Origin: Faecalispora anaeroviscerum
Lineage (GTDB): Bacteria; Bacillota; Clostridia; Oscillospirales; Acutalibacteraceae
Assembly (NCBI RefSeq): GCF_947568225.1
Contig: NZ_CANOOQ010000001.1
Span: forward strand, 186,001 to 250,000
DNA: 64,000 bases
Reading direction: 5' to 3'
The position numbers were made by a program, and so were the translations under genes. Each line of letters begins with the position of its first letter. The stretch's first letter is position 1. Positions 46,709 to 55,691 of the stretch are shown piece after piece. A model generated the notes under the pieces. The model saw only the letters and a program-made list of their open reading frames with translations, made no database searches and was not told the origin of the DNA.

Positions 46709-48469
46709 TTAATGTTTTTCCTGCTTGTGAATGCCGCTGTATACGATTCCGCGCATGGCATCTACTGTTACGGTGGTCCCGCTCTTCAGCAGCTGTGTGG
46801 CATTTTCCGCGTTAACGATTACTGGCTTGTTCAGGGCCATCCCTGCAATCGCCGCGTGGGAATTGAGGCCGTCCTGCTCGGTAATGATCGCGGAGCTCAG
46901 ACGAATCAGCTCCATCAGCTTGTTGGTGGAGCGGGGCAGCACCAGAACATCACCAGGCTTAAAGCGCTGCCAGGCTTCTTCCTCTGTCTGGCACACACAC
47001 AGGTTGCCGCAGGCATACCCCTGGTTGACTCCGCGCCCCGAAACAAGGATGTCGCCTACCATCTGCACCTTCAGCAGATTGGTGGTGCCGGAAAAGCCTA
47101 CGGGTACACCAGCGGTGATTACGACAACGTCACCGTCCTTTACCAGACCGCGGTCTCTCGAAACCTTCACCACATGGTCAAACAGCTTGTCGGTGTTGAC
47201 CTGCTCCTCCACCATAATCGGGATCACACCCCAGGAAAGGTTCATTTGGCGGCGTACTGTTTCACTGGTGGTGCCGGAAATAATCGGGCAGGCGGGGCGG
47301 TATTTCGAAACCATACGGGCGGTTCTGCCGGATTTCGAAACCGTGATGATCGCTACGGCGCCGAGATCATGCGCTGTGGTGCAGGTGGCATGGGAGATTG
47401 CGGAGGTAACGTTCGGGGATTCCTTGCCAACCAGCTGTGCCAGGCGGGATTTATAATTGATATCGCGTTCGGTGCGTTCGGCGATCGTAGACATTGTTTT
47501 CAAGGATTCAATGGGGTACTTGCCGGCAGCCGTTTCACCCGAAAGCATAATTGCGCTGGTGCCGTCATAAATGGCATTGGCTACGTCGGTGGCTTCCGCA
47601 CGGGTGGGGCGGGGATTCTTCATCATCGAATCCAGCATCTGGGTGGCAGTGATGACCTGCATGCCGCCGTTATAGCCTTTTTTGATTAGGCGCTTCTGCA
47701 CCACGGGGATTTCTTCGAGAGGAATCTCTACCCCCAAATCGCCGCGGGCAATCATAATACCGTCGGCTACGCGGATGATCTCATCAATATTATTAACACC
47801 TTCGCGGTTTTCAATTTTAGCGATGATGCGCATGCTGTGGCAGTTTAGTTTTTCCAGCTCGCTGCGCAGCTCGAGAATGTCGCGGGCGCTGCGTGTGAAG
47901 GACGCGGCGATAAAATCAAAATCCTCCTGCACGGCAAAGGAGATGTCCTTCTGATCCTGCTCGCCAATAAACGGTAGAGAAAGCTGAATCCCGGGCACAT
48001 TCACGCCCTTGTTTGCAGAAAGTGTGCCGCCGTTTACCACGGTACACAAAACATCGGTATCGGTACAGGATTCCACTCTCAGCTCTATCAACCCATCGTC
48101 GATCAGAATCTGAGATCCGTGGGATACATCCTTCGGCAAATTGGCAAAGGTGACGCTGACGATCTGATCGGTTCCGTCCACCTGCCGTGTGGTCAGGGTG
48201 AATTCCTGGCCCTGCACCAGTGTAACCTGCGGGGTGGAAAATGTTTTAATGCGTACCTCGGGGCCTTTTGTGTCAAGCAGCAGTGCTACGGGAAGATCCA
48301 GCTCCTGACGCAGCTTTTTCACCATATCTGCGCGCACCTTCTGCTCTGCATGGGATTGGTGGGAAAAGTTCAGGCGGGCAACATCCATGCCAGACAGCAT
48401 CAGCTGACGAAGAACAGCTTCTTTATCGGTTGAGGGGCCAAGCGTACAGATGATTTTGGTTTTTCTCAC
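46709..48469 (-). CDS. pyk: Pyruvate kinase with C-terminal PEP-utilising domain
   Basis: Pyruvate kinase converts phosphoenolpyruvate and ADP to pyruvate and ATP, the last step of glycolysis. The N-terminal RKTKIICTLGPST, LLDTKGPEVRI, ASFTRSARDI, MIARGDLGVEIP and TATQMLDSM motifs mark the catalytic barrel, and KSGRTARMVSKYRP the allosteric C domain. After about residue 470 there is an extra PEP-utilising (swivelling) domain, LVLPRSTNKLMELIRLSSAIITEQDGLNSHAAI, as in Bacillus and Clostridium enzymes. GTG 48469 after TGGAGGAATT gives 586 residues, close to the Bacillus length; the longer frame from 48538 is not used. A tRNA-Leu gene follows behind the terminator. Confidence 0.96.
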   Translation of the reverse strand: MRKTKIICTLGPSTDKEAVLRQLMLSGMDVARLNFSHQSHAEQKVRADMVKKLRQELDLPVALLLDTKGPEVRIKTFSTPQVTLVQGQEFTLTTRQVDGTDQIVSVTFANLPKDVSHGSQILIDDGLIELRVESCTDTDVLCTVVNGGTLSANKGVNVPGIQLSLPFIGEQDQKDISFAVQEDFDFIAASFTRSARDILELRSELEKLNCHSMRIIAKIENREGVNNIDEIIRVADGIMIARGDLGVEIPLEEIPVVQKRLIKKGYNGGMQVITATQMLDSMMKNPRPTRAEATDVANAIYDGTSAIMLSGETAAGKYPIESLKTMSTIAERTERDINYKSRLAQLVGKESPNVTSAISHATCTTAHDLGAVAIITVSKSGRTARMVSKYRPACPIISGTTSETVRRQMNLSWGVIPIMVEEQVNTDKLFDHVVKVSRDRGLVKDGDVVVITAGVPVGFSGTTNLLKVQMVGDILVSGRGVNQGYACGNLCVCQTEEEAWQRFKPGDVLVLPRSTNKLMELIRLSSAIITEQDGLNSHAAIAGMALNKPVIVNAENATQLLKSGTTVTVDAMRGIVYSGIHKQEKH

Positions 48470-48627
48470 GGTAATTCCTCCATTCGAACGACGGGTTTCA
48501 TAGTTAAGCGTTACGGCGCAAATCCTGATTTTCTCCACGCTAATACTACATCATATTTTGTCAAAAATCAAACAAATGTTAATGAGGAAAAAGAAAATAG
48601 TTTACTTCTCTGGATTACAAACAGATA

Positions 48628-48656
48628 TTGAAAAATTTTATGATAACATATACAAT
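48628..48656 (+). promoter_or_regulatory. SigA-type promoter of the carboxypeptidase gene
   Basis: TTGAAA (48628-48633), 17 bases, TACAAT (48651-48656). It is the only good match in the gap between pyk and the next plus-strand gene. Confidence 0.65.
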
Positions 48657-48727
48657 AAAGAAGAAAACGCAAAGGGCACATGGCTGCAAGGAAGCAGTGC
48701 GTTGCCATAGAGAGAGGAGTGCGCGGC

Positions 48728-49540
48728 GTGGGACTATGGAAAAGAGATGGACGATCCGGCAGTCGTGGAAACAAGGTGCTCAAAAGCCAGCCCGGCTGGC
48801 GCAGTGTGAACCAGGTACGGCGGCTTCGAATCCTGATGACCGTTGTCGCGGTGGTCATTCTGATTTCAGTAACGGCGGGGTTGCTGCTTGTCTGGCATCA
48901 ATTGCATCCGTCTTTGGAAAAGGAGCTTTTTGCTTCCTCGGCGCCGGAATACTCTGAGCCGGCGCAGTCGTCGGTAGCCAGCAGCGCGCCGGAGCTTCTG
49001 ATTCTCGTCAACAGTGACCGCAGTCTTGCGCAGAGCGTTGTGCCTGATTTGACAAAGGAAGACGGCGTGGAGGTGGATAAGCGCCTGGCCGCGGCGTATG
49101 AAGAGATGAAGCGCTCCGCGGCGGAGGACGGCGTTACGCTGAACATTACACGGGGCTATGTCACGGCGGAGCAGCAGGAGGAGCTGTATAAACAGAAGGT
49201 GCAGGAGCTGGTGGCTTCGGGCTACACGCAGGTGCGCGCTGAGGATACGGCGCAGTCGATGGTGGAGCGAGGAGGCCACAGTGAATACCAGACCGGCCTT
49301 GCGGTGGATTTTGAATTGACCGGAGGAGCTGGCGGAGCGGAATCTAAATGGCTTTTGGTCAACAGCCCGCAATATGGTTTTGTTTTGCGGTATCCCGAAA
49401 ACAAAACAAGCGTTACGCAGCGAGGCGCGGAGCCGCAGCATTTTCGTTATGTGGGGCAGGAAAACGCCCAGCGCATGCGCCAAATGGGCTTTTGTTTAGA
49501 GGAATATGTGTCTTATCTTGCCAAACAATCGAAAAAATAA
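48728..49540 (+). CDS. VanY-family D-alanyl-D-alanine carboxypeptidase
   Basis: Membrane-anchored M15B peptidase that trims D-Ala from peptidoglycan stem peptides. The start is GTG 48728 after AGAGAGGAG; a longer frame from 48680 exists. A hydrophobic anchor lies near residues 37-58. The zinc site is SEYQTGLAVDF (H in GGHSEYQTGLAVDF plus Asp) and EPQHFRYVG (Glu and His). The approximately 100-residue stretch before the catalytic domain (TRGYVTAEQQEELYKQK) is the usual VanY entry. Resistance genes (vanA, vanX) are absent nearby, so it is ordinary cell-wall maintenance rather than vancomycin resistance. It is a single gene behind its own promoter. Confidence 0.92.
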   Translation: MGLWKRDGRSGSRGNKVLKSQPGWRSVNQVRRLRILMTVVAVVILISVTAGLLLVWHQLHPSLEKELFASSAPEYSEPAQSSVASSAPELLILVNSDRSLAQSVVPDLTKEDGVEVDKRLAAAYEEMKRSAAEDGVTLNITRGYVTAEQQEELYKQKVQELVASGYTQVRAEDTAQSMVERGGHSEYQTGLAVDFELTGGAGGAESKWLLVNSPQYGFVLRYPENKTSVTQRGAEPQHFRYVGQENAQRMRQMGFCLEEYVSYLAKQSKK

Positions 49541-49560
49541 AGATTTTGAAGGAATAGTAC

Positions 49561-49589
49561 TTGCTTTTTTAATATCTTTGTGCTAAAAT
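49561..49589 (+). promoter_or_regulatory. SigA-type promoter of rpmE
   Basis: TTGCTT (49561-49566), 17 bases, TAAAAT (49584-49589), 56 bases before the rpmE start. Confidence 0.65.
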
Positions 49590-49644
49590 TCCTTTGTTAT
49601 ACTTATATTGATAAGTTGTACTTTCGTTGAAAGAGGTGACAGGA

Positions 49645-49851
49645 ATGAAGGAAGCAATCCATCCGAAGTACCAGAAGACGACCATTAAATGCGCTTGCGG
49701 AAATGAGATCGAGACACGGTCTACCAAAGACAATATCCGCGTTGAAATATGCTCCAAGTGCCATCCGTTCTTCACCGGCAAACAGAAGCTGATTGATACA
49801 AGCGGTCGCGTAGACACATTTAAAAAGCGTTACGGTCTTCAGGAGAAATAA
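49645..49851 (+). CDS. rpmE: Ribosomal protein bL31 (zinc type)
   Basis: Large-subunit ribosomal protein of 68 residues. The zinc form is shown by Cys in KCACGNEIETRST and the CSKCHPFFTGKQKLIDTSGRVDTFKKRYG motif, whose sequence is the family hallmark. The ATG at 49645 after AAAGAGGTGACAGG is the start; the frame extends to 49627 upstream without a ribosome site. Four Cys residues can coordinate one zinc ion. It is a single gene flanked by its own promoter and a strong terminator at 49896. Confidence 0.98.
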   Translation: MKEAIHPKYQKTTIKCACGNEIETRSTKDNIRVEICSKCHPFFTGKQKLIDTSGRVDTFKKRYGLQEK

Positions 49852-49895
49852 TCGTCCTGAAGCATCCTGCGGAAGTTTTAGTCTGGAATTATGGG

Positions 49896-49924
49896 GGGCG
49901 GCGCGATGCGCCGCCCGTCTTTTT
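49896..49924 (+). terminator. Intrinsic terminator of rpmE
   Basis: GGGCGGCGC and GCGCCGCCC pair with a 3-base loop, then GTCTTTTT. Perfect 9-bp stem. Confidence 0.92.
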
Positions 49925-49954
49925 ATCATTCTATGAAAAAGGCGGGACAGGTTT

Positions 49955-50587
49955 ATGACAGAATACAAAACCGTCAGCCAAAATGCCTGTGCGGAATTTA
50001 CGGAGCGTCGTTCCCGGTTTATCGGCTATGCAAGGCCGGTTTCCACCGAGGAGGACGCAATTTCTTTCCTGAACGAAATCCGCCAGAAGCATTGGGACGC
50101 GTCCCATAACGTGTATGCGTATTCGCTGCGCGGCGGCCAGCTGCGCCGCTATTCTGACGACGGCGAGCCACAGGGAACGGCCGGGATGCCGGTGCTGGAG
50201 GTTCTGCAAAAGCCCGGCGTTGTTGATGCAGCCGTTGTGGTAACCCGTTACTTTGGCGGTGTGCTGCTGGGAGCGGGCGGTCTGGTGCGTGCGTATTCCC
50301 ACGCGGCCTCGCTTGGCATTCAGGCGGCAAAGCCCATTGTTATGCGCCTTTGCTGGCTGCTTCGGCTTCAGTGCGACTATTCCCAGTACGGAATTTTGGC
50401 GGCACTGATCCCGGAGTGCGCAGGGGTGGTTGACGAATCGGATTTTACCGAGATTGTCACGCTTCGTTTCCACATGGCGCAGGATGATGTGCCCTTCTTC
50501 CGAAAGCGGTTGGCAGATGCCACCGGCGGAACGGTAGAGGCGGAACAAACAGGAGAAAAATATTTTGAGTGGAAGCAGGAGATTTAG
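49955..50587 (+). CDS. yigZ: YigZ/IMPACT-family protein
   Basis: Conserved protein of the IMPACT/UPF0029 family. The N-terminal domain shows RRSRFIGYARPV, HNVYAYSLRGGQLRRYSDDGEPQGTAGMPVL and VVVTRYFGGVLLGAGGLVRAYSHAA, the family signature. The C-terminal half is the DUF1949 ferredoxin-like domain. The length of 210 residues is typical. Eukaryotic relatives regulate Gcn2; the bacterial role is not settled. The start ATG 49955 follows AAGGCGGGACAGG. It sits between rpmE and the dgt-dnaG-rpoD cluster, the latter starting 45 bases on. Confidence 0.94.
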   Translation: MTEYKTVSQNACAEFTERRSRFIGYARPVSTEEDAISFLNEIRQKHWDASHNVYAYSLRGGQLRRYSDDGEPQGTAGMPVLEVLQKPGVVDAAVVVTRYFGGVLLGAGGLVRAYSHAASLGIQAAKPIVMRLCWLLRLQCDYSQYGILAALIPECAGVVDESDFTEIVTLRFHMAQDDVPFFRKRLADATGGTVEAEQTGEKYFEWKQEI

Positions 50588-50632
50588 GCTCTCTTTGCGT
50601 ATATCCTTATGAGAGGATTGCGGGTGATCACT

Positions 50633-51628
50633 ATGACCGTTAGAGAGAGAACCGAGCTGCTAGAAGAGCAAATTTTGTCGCCTTATGCGACATTATCGAA
50701 AAAAACACAGGGCCGCGACCGGCCCGAAGAGGAATGCGAGATGCGCACGCCATTTCAGCGTGACCGCGACCGCATCATTCACTGCAAGGCGTTTCGCCGG
50801 CTAAAGCACAAAACGCAGGTGTTTTTGTCGCCGGAGGGCGACCATTACCGCACCCGGCTGACCCATACGCTTGAGGTTTCGCAGATTGCGCGCACCATTG
50901 CACGGGGGCTGCTGCTCAATGAAGATCTGACCGAAGCGATTTCTCTCGGGCACGATCTGGGACATACTCCGTTCGGTCATGCGGGTGAACGGGTGCTGGA
51001 TCAGCTGTGTGAGCAGGGCTTCCGTCATAATGAGCAGAGCGTGCGTGTTGTGGAGAAGCTCGAAAACGAGGGCCGGGGCCTGAACCTCACCAAAGAAGTG
51101 CGCGACGGGATTCTGTGCCATACCAGCGGTACACAGGCGCAAACACCGGAGGGGCGCATTGTCCGTCTGGCGGACCAAATCGCCTACATCAACCACGATA
51201 TTGACGACGCGGTGCGCGCGGGCGTTTTGACCGAGGAGGATATTCCCGGACATATTACCAGTGTGCTGGGTACCCGAAAATCGGTGCGCATTGGCACGTT
51301 GGTCAAGTCGGTGATCCGAGCGAGCGAAGGAGCAGATATTCGCATGGAGGAAGAGATCCTCCCGCTGTTTCTGGAGCTGCGCAAGTTTATGTTTGAACAG
51401 GTCTATTTCAATCCTTATGCCAAAAAGGAAGAGGAAAAGGTTCCTTTTCTAATCACGACGCTGTTTGAATACGCAAAGAACCCCGCGCATTTGCCGCAGG
51501 ATCTGCGCGAAACAGCGGAGCTGGAGGGAACCGAACGGGCCGCTGCGGATTTTATTGCGGGCATGACCGACCGGTATGCCGTGGTGCTGTTTCAGGACAT
51601 CAGCGTTCCAAAATCCTGGGACCATTAA
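50633..51628 (+). CDS. dgt: Deoxyguanosinetriphosphate triphosphohydrolase-like protein
   Basis: HD-domain dNTPase of the dGTPase family, which lowers dNTP pools by removing triphosphate. The pattern FRRLKHKTQVF, YRTRLTHTLEVSQIART with the first His, LGHDLGHTPFGHAGE with HD and HxGE, and VRLADQIAYINHDIDDAV near residue 180 are characteristic. ATG 50633 after GGGTGATC is the likely start, and the frame from 50609 is longer. The length of 331 residues fits the shorter clostridial form. The gene lies upstream of dnaG with a 25-base gap, as in other Clostridia, and is probably cotranscribed. Confidence 0.93.
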   Translation: MTVRERTELLEEQILSPYATLSKKTQGRDRPEEECEMRTPFQRDRDRIIHCKAFRRLKHKTQVFLSPEGDHYRTRLTHTLEVSQIARTIARGLLLNEDLTEAISLGHDLGHTPFGHAGERVLDQLCEQGFRHNEQSVRVVEKLENEGRGLNLTKEVRDGILCHTSGTQAQTPEGRIVRLADQIAYINHDIDDAVRAGVLTEEDIPGHITSVLGTRKSVRIGTLVKSVIRASEGADIRMEEEILPLFLELRKFMFEQVYFNPYAKKEEEKVPFLITTLFEYAKNPAHLPQDLRETAELEGTERAAADFIAGMTDRYAVVLFQDISVPKSWDH

Positions 51629-51653
51629 GCGCCGGGGATAGGAGGGGGATCAG

Positions 51654-53420
51654 TTGGCACTGCCGGATGATTTTTTACAGGAGCTGAAAAGCCGCAGCGA
51701 TATTGCCGACGTGGTTTCATCCTATGTCAGCCTGCGGCACAGCGGCAGAACCCTTTCCGGGCTTTGCCCATTTCACAGCGAAAAGACACCGTCGTTTCAC
51801 GTTTACCCCGAAAACGGTTCGTTTTACTGCTTCGGGTGCGGTGCGGGCGGAGATGTGATCACGTTTATCCGCCAAATTGAAAATCTGGATTACATGGAAG
51901 CGGTTCGGCTTCTGGCGCAGCGGGCCGGCATTTCCGTGCCGGAAAGCGAAGCGGATCAGGGGTTGGCCAGAGCCAGGGGCCGCATTCTCGAGATCAACCG
52001 TGAGACCGCGCGGTTTTACCATTCCCAGCTGCTGAGCGAGCAGGGCGCGTCGGGGCGGGATTATTTGCTGGGGCGCAGCTTGACCCCGCAGACCATCCGC
52101 CATTTCGGGCTTGGGTATGCGCCGGATTCGCGCTTTGCGCTGGTTAATACCCTGAGCGGCAAGGGCTATACGCCCGAAGAGCTGTTACAAGCCAATGTCG
52201 CTATTCGGGCCTCCACAGGCAGGGTGATGGATCGTTTCTTTGCCCGGGTGATGTACCCGATCATCGACCTGCGCGGGAACGTAATTGCGTTTGGCGGGCG
52301 AATACTGGGGGATGGAAAGCCGAAATATCTCAACACGTCTGATACGCTCGTTTTCCACAAAAGCACCGGGCTGTTCGCGATGAATTTCGCAAAGAACAAC
52401 GCGAAGGACGGCCTGATTTTGGCCGAGGGCTACATGGACGTGATCGCGCTGCATCAGGCTGGCTTTCAGAATGCGATTGCCACGCTTGGCACAGCGCTGA
52501 CGACGGAGCAGGCGCGGCTTTTGGCGCGCTACACGGGAGAGGTCTTTCTGTGCTACGATTCGGACGAAGCCGGCCAGAAGGCCAGCTCACGCGCGATTCC
52601 GCTTTTGCGGGAAGCGGGGTTGACGGTGCGGGTACTCAGCCTTTCTTCGGGCAAAGACCCGGACGAATTCATGCGTTCCTACGGTGAGCAGGGGCCGGCG
52701 CGGTTCCGCCAGCTGATGGAAAGCAGCGGAAACGATGTGGAGTATCGCTTGCAAAAGCTGCGAGCGGGACATAACCTGCAAACGTCTGACGGAAAGGTGG
52801 CTTACCTGACCGGTGCGGCAGAGCTTCTGGCTACGCTCGACAGCCGCATGGAACAGGAGATTTACGCAGGCCGCCTGGCGGAGGAAATCGGGATCGAGCG
52901 ATCGTCCATTCTGATGCAGGTGGAAAAAAATACAAAAAAGCGACGAAAAGACAAGGACCGGCGGCAGTTCCGGGCGTTTCAACAGCAGACGGCGGGAATC
53001 CGCGACACCGTGAATCCGGAAAAAAGCCGGCATTTGCGTGCGGCCAACGCGGAGGAAGCGTTGATCGTCTATCTGATGCAGCATCCGGACGCGGCAAAAA
53101 CGCTGGAAGCGGCTCTGCCGCCCGAAAATTTCGTTACCATGTTCAATCGTCGATTATATACGGTCATTCTGGGGAAGATTAAGGATGGCAAGGCATGCGG
53201 CCTTACAGACCTTGCGGGAGAATTCTCTGTGGAAGAGATTTCTTCTGTTGCGAAAATGCTGGCAGATTACCATCAGGTCAATGTGACTGCTCAGGACGCA
53301 AAGGAGTACCGGAATGTGATTTTACAGGAGCGCACAAAGCTGGATCCGCAGGACGTTGGTTCGGCGGCTCCGCAAGACATTCGGGACTATCTGCAAAGAT
53401 TAAGGGAGCAGAAAAAATAG
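51654..53420 (+). CDS. dnaG: DNA primase DnaG
   Basis: Primase makes the RNA primers for DNA replication. The zinc-binding domain is LCPFHSEKTPSFHVYPENGSFYCFGCGAGGD (CHC2 type), followed by the RNA-polymerase domain and the Toprim motif LAEGYMDVIALHQAGF with the catalytic Glu and later DSDEAG. The C-terminal helicase-binding part contains NAEEALIVYLMQHPD. Start TTG 51654 after GGAGGGGGATCAG gives 588 residues, a normal size. dgt lies 25 bases upstream and rpoD 14 bases downstream, the classical macromolecular synthesis arrangement, so an operon is likely. Confidence 0.97.
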   Translation: MALPDDFLQELKSRSDIADVVSSYVSLRHSGRTLSGLCPFHSEKTPSFHVYPENGSFYCFGCGAGGDVITFIRQIENLDYMEAVRLLAQRAGISVPESEADQGLARARGRILEINRETARFYHSQLLSEQGASGRDYLLGRSLTPQTIRHFGLGYAPDSRFALVNTLSGKGYTPEELLQANVAIRASTGRVMDRFFARVMYPIIDLRGNVIAFGGRILGDGKPKYLNTSDTLVFHKSTGLFAMNFAKNNAKDGLILAEGYMDVIALHQAGFQNAIATLGTALTTEQARLLARYTGEVFLCYDSDEAGQKASSRAIPLLREAGLTVRVLSLSSGKDPDEFMRSYGEQGPARFRQLMESSGNDVEYRLQKLRAGHNLQTSDGKVAYLTGAAELLATLDSRMEQEIYAGRLAEEIGIERSSILMQVEKNTKKRRKDKDRRQFRAFQQQTAGIRDTVNPEKSRHLRAANAEEALIVYLMQHPDAAKTLEAALPPENFVTMFNRRLYTVILGKIKDGKACGLTDLAGEFSVEEISSVAKMLADYHQVNVTAQDAKEYRNVILQERTKLDPQDVGSAAPQDIRDYLQRLREQKK

Positions 53421-53434
53421 GGGGAACTACGCAT

Positions 53435-54526
53435 ATGGAAACGCCTGATAAGAAAACAGTCATCAGAGATCTGATCGAGCTGGGGAAAAGCAAGGGACAG
53501 CTTTCAACCAAAGAAATTCTGGATGCTCTCGGTGAGCTTGATTTTGATCCGGAGCAAATAGAAAAGTTTTACGATACGCTTGAAAGCCAGGGCGTCGAGA
53601 TCATAGAGGATTTTGCCAACATCCCGCTCGAGGGGCTCGAGATTCCCTCGAGCAGTGACAGCGAAGATGTGGAGTCGGCTTTGGTCACAGAGGGAATCGC
53701 CATCGACGACCCGGTGAAGGTGTACCTCAAAGAGATTGGCCGCGTTCCGCTCCTCTCCCCCGAAGAGGAGATCGACCTGGCTATCCGTATTTCAAACGGA
53801 GACGAAGCGGCAAAGAAGCGTCTGTCCGAAGCGAACCTTCGTCTGGTGGTCAGCATTGCCAAGCGTTACCTTGGCCGCGGAATGCAGTTCCTCGACTTGA
53901 TTCAGGAGGGAAACCTCGGCCTCATCAAGGCAGTGGAAAAATTCGATTATACCAAGGGCTTTAAATTTTCTACCTATGCAACCTGGTGGATTCGTCAGGC
54001 CATTACCCGCGCAATCGCCGATCAGGCGCGAACCATCCGTATCCCGGTTCATATGGTCGAAACGATCAATAAAGTGAAAAAGGTATCGAGTCAGCTTCTG
54101 CACAGCAACGGCCACGAGCCGACTGCAGACGAGGTTTCTCTCGAGCTGGACATGCCGGTGGATAAGGTTCGCGAAATCATGCGGGTGGCACAGGAGCCGG
54201 TTTCGCTCGAAACCCCGATCGGTGAGGAAGAAGACAGCCATCTCGGCGACTTCATCCCCGACGATGAAGCTCCCGCTCCGGCGGATGCCGCCTCTCACAC
54301 GCTGCTGCGTGAGCAGCTGGGCGAGGTGCTCGACACCCTCACCCCCAGAGAAGAAAAGGTGCTTCGTCTGCGGTTTGGCCTGGAAGACGGCCGTTCCCGC
54401 ACGCTGGAGGAAGTGGGAAAGGAGTTTAACGTGACCCGTGAGCGCATTCGCCAGATCGAGGCTAAGGCGCTGCGCAAGCTCCGTCATCCCAGCCGCAGCA
54501 AGAAGCTGAAGGACTTCCTGGATTAA
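53435..54526 (+). CDS. rpoD: Primary sigma factor RpoD/SigA
   Basis: Vegetative sigma factor. Region 1.2 starts at VKVYLKEIGRVPLL, region 2 reads NLRLVVSIAKRYLGRGMQFLDLIQEGNLGLIKAVEKFDYTKGFKFSTYATWWIRQAI, region 3 has TRAIADQARTIRIPVHMVETI, and region 4 has LTPREEKVLRLRFGLEDGRSRTLEEVGKEFNVTRERIRQIEAKALRKLRHP. It recognises TTGACA and TATAAT, which agrees with the promoters in this window. ATG 53435 follows AGGGGGAAC; the upstream frame from 53195 is not used. The 363-residue size and short N-terminal region are typical of Firmicutes. It is cotranscribed with dnaG. Confidence 0.98.
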   Translation: METPDKKTVIRDLIELGKSKGQLSTKEILDALGELDFDPEQIEKFYDTLESQGVEIIEDFANIPLEGLEIPSSSDSEDVESALVTEGIAIDDPVKVYLKEIGRVPLLSPEEEIDLAIRISNGDEAAKKRLSEANLRLVVSIAKRYLGRGMQFLDLIQEGNLGLIKAVEKFDYTKGFKFSTYATWWIRQAITRAIADQARTIRIPVHMVETINKVKKVSSQLLHSNGHEPTADEVSLELDMPVDKVREIMRVAQEPVSLETPIGEEEDSHLGDFIPDDEAPAPADAASHTLLREQLGEVLDTLTPREEKVLRLRFGLEDGRSRTLEEVGKEFNVTRERIRQIEAKALRKLRHPSRSKKLKDFLD

Positions 54527-54542
54527 TGGAAGGAGCCTCGTC

Positions 54543-54980
54543 ATGCACATGACATTAGAAACGGACTATGCGGTTAGAATTGTGGATTTTCTGGCGGCAT
54601 CCAATCAAAAGGCCGATGCACGCAGCATTTCGGAGGGGACGTGTGTTCCGCCTAGATTCGCGCTGAAGATTCTGCGTAAGCTGGTTTCCGACGGGATCGT
54701 TCAGTCCTATAAAGGAGCGCACGGCGGGTATACGCTGGCCCGTCCCGGCAGTCAGATTACCCTGCGCGAAGTGATTGAGTCGGTGGAAGGCCCTTACATG
54801 ATCAGCCGGTGCCAGCAGGATGAATATGCCTGCACGCATCTGGCCTGCCGGTATCACCGCATCTATGCCGAAATTTCGGAGTCGGTGCGCAAGCAGCTGG
54901 ATTCATACACCTTTTCTCAGGTGGAGCCATGTGGAGCGGCCTGTAAATCTCCCTTGTTTGGTGAGAAGCAGAAAAAATGA
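54543..54980 (+). CDS. Rrf2-family (IscR-like) transcriptional regulator
   Basis: Small winged-helix regulator of 145 residues. The N-terminal MHMTLETDYAVRIVDFLAASNQKADARSISEGTCVPPRFALKILRKLVSDGIVQSYKGAHGGYTLAR is the Rrf2 HTH with the conserved GGY wing. Three cysteines in a C-x5-C-x5-C-like pattern (RCQQDEYACTHLACRYH) lie where an Fe-S cluster is bound in IscR and NsrR. This suggests iron-sulfur or redox sensing. The start follows AAGGAGCC, 16 bases after rpoD. A strong bidirectional terminator follows. The hydrogenase genes beyond are on the other strand and no direct regulatory link is visible. Confidence 0.93.
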   Translation: MHMTLETDYAVRIVDFLAASNQKADARSISEGTCVPPRFALKILRKLVSDGIVQSYKGAHGGYTLARPGSQITLREVIESVEGPYMISRCQQDEYACTHLACRYHRIYAEISESVRKQLDSYTFSQVEPCGAACKSPLFGEKQKK

Positions 54981-54991
54981 TTTAGACTATT

Positions 54992-55023
54992 AAAAACGGG
55001 CTGCCTTCAGGCAGCCCGTTTTT
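54992..55023. terminator. Bidirectional intrinsic terminator
   Basis: AAAAACGGGCTGCC and GGCAGCCCGTTTTT are exact reverse complements with a TTCA loop. It serves the Rrf2 gene on plus and the hypothetical gene on minus. Confidence 0.92.
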
Positions 55024-55043
55024 AAATAACTATAAACCGGAAA

Positions 55044-55475
55044 TTATTCTTTAACGATATAGCTCATATCACCTAGATGATATATTTCTATCATACATTC
55101 TTTTATCTCATCTTTACCTGAAAAATATCCGTCAAATTTGGAGGTATTAAAGCCGTAAGTTTCGTCTACGACCTCGAAGGTAAATTCGTTATAACGATTT
55201 ATAAAATCTTTTAAATTCATTTTACTACCGGTAAAGCAACCCACATTACCGCATAAAACATTCTGATATTCCAGCAGATACACAAAACTGAAATCCCAAT
55301 CTATTTTCTCAAACTCAATGCTGCCGTCTATTTGTTCAAAAGGTTCTATCGTTTTTACAAATCCGTCTTGGAACTGCATTCGAAGGATATCGTTTGCCAC
55401 CTCAAAACCAATCACCGTTCTATCATGCAAACTGTAAGGCAGATGCACAACATTACTGCGAATAACCTTATTCAT
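55044..55475 (-). CDS. AT-rich hypothetical protein
   Basis: A 143-residue cytoplasmic protein with no membrane helix. The ATG at 55475 follows GAGGTGATCAG, a good ribosome site, and the terminator at 54992-55023 lies directly downstream. The protein is acidic and aromatic (FEKIDWDFSFVYLLEYQN), with an early SLHDRTVIGFEVANDILRMQF block that looks like beta-sandwich strands. I do not recognise the family. The base composition is lower in GC than in the neighbouring core genes, so recent transfer is possible. The gap to the hyd operon holds nothing that I can identify. Confidence 0.72.
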   Translation of the reverse strand: MNKVIRSNVVHLPYSLHDRTVIGFEVANDILRMQFQDGFVKTIEPFEQIDGSIEFEKIDWDFSFVYLLEYQNVLCGNVGCFTGSKMNLKDFINRYNEFTFEVVDETYGFNTSKFDGYFSGKDEIKECMIEIYHLGDMSYIVKE

Positions 55476-55691
55476 CTGATCACCTCACAAATTCATGTCT
55501 CTTTGTCCGCTGCATAACAAAATCTTATGATTGCTATTGTATCAGACTCAAAAGGGAAATTCAACCATAGCTGGCTGACAACAGGTCACAACTGATCAAT
55601 TATCCTTTGTCGAATTTAACGGGAAGAGACAGCATGATGCAAGCATTTTGCAGATACCGCCTCTGTGTGTGTGTTTGGTTAAATGAACAGC

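Noticed and set aside
49160..49330. vanY as part of a vancomycin resistance cluster
   Set aside because: No ligase, dehydrogenase or VanX genes nearby; single-gene carboxypeptidases are ordinary cell-wall enzymes.
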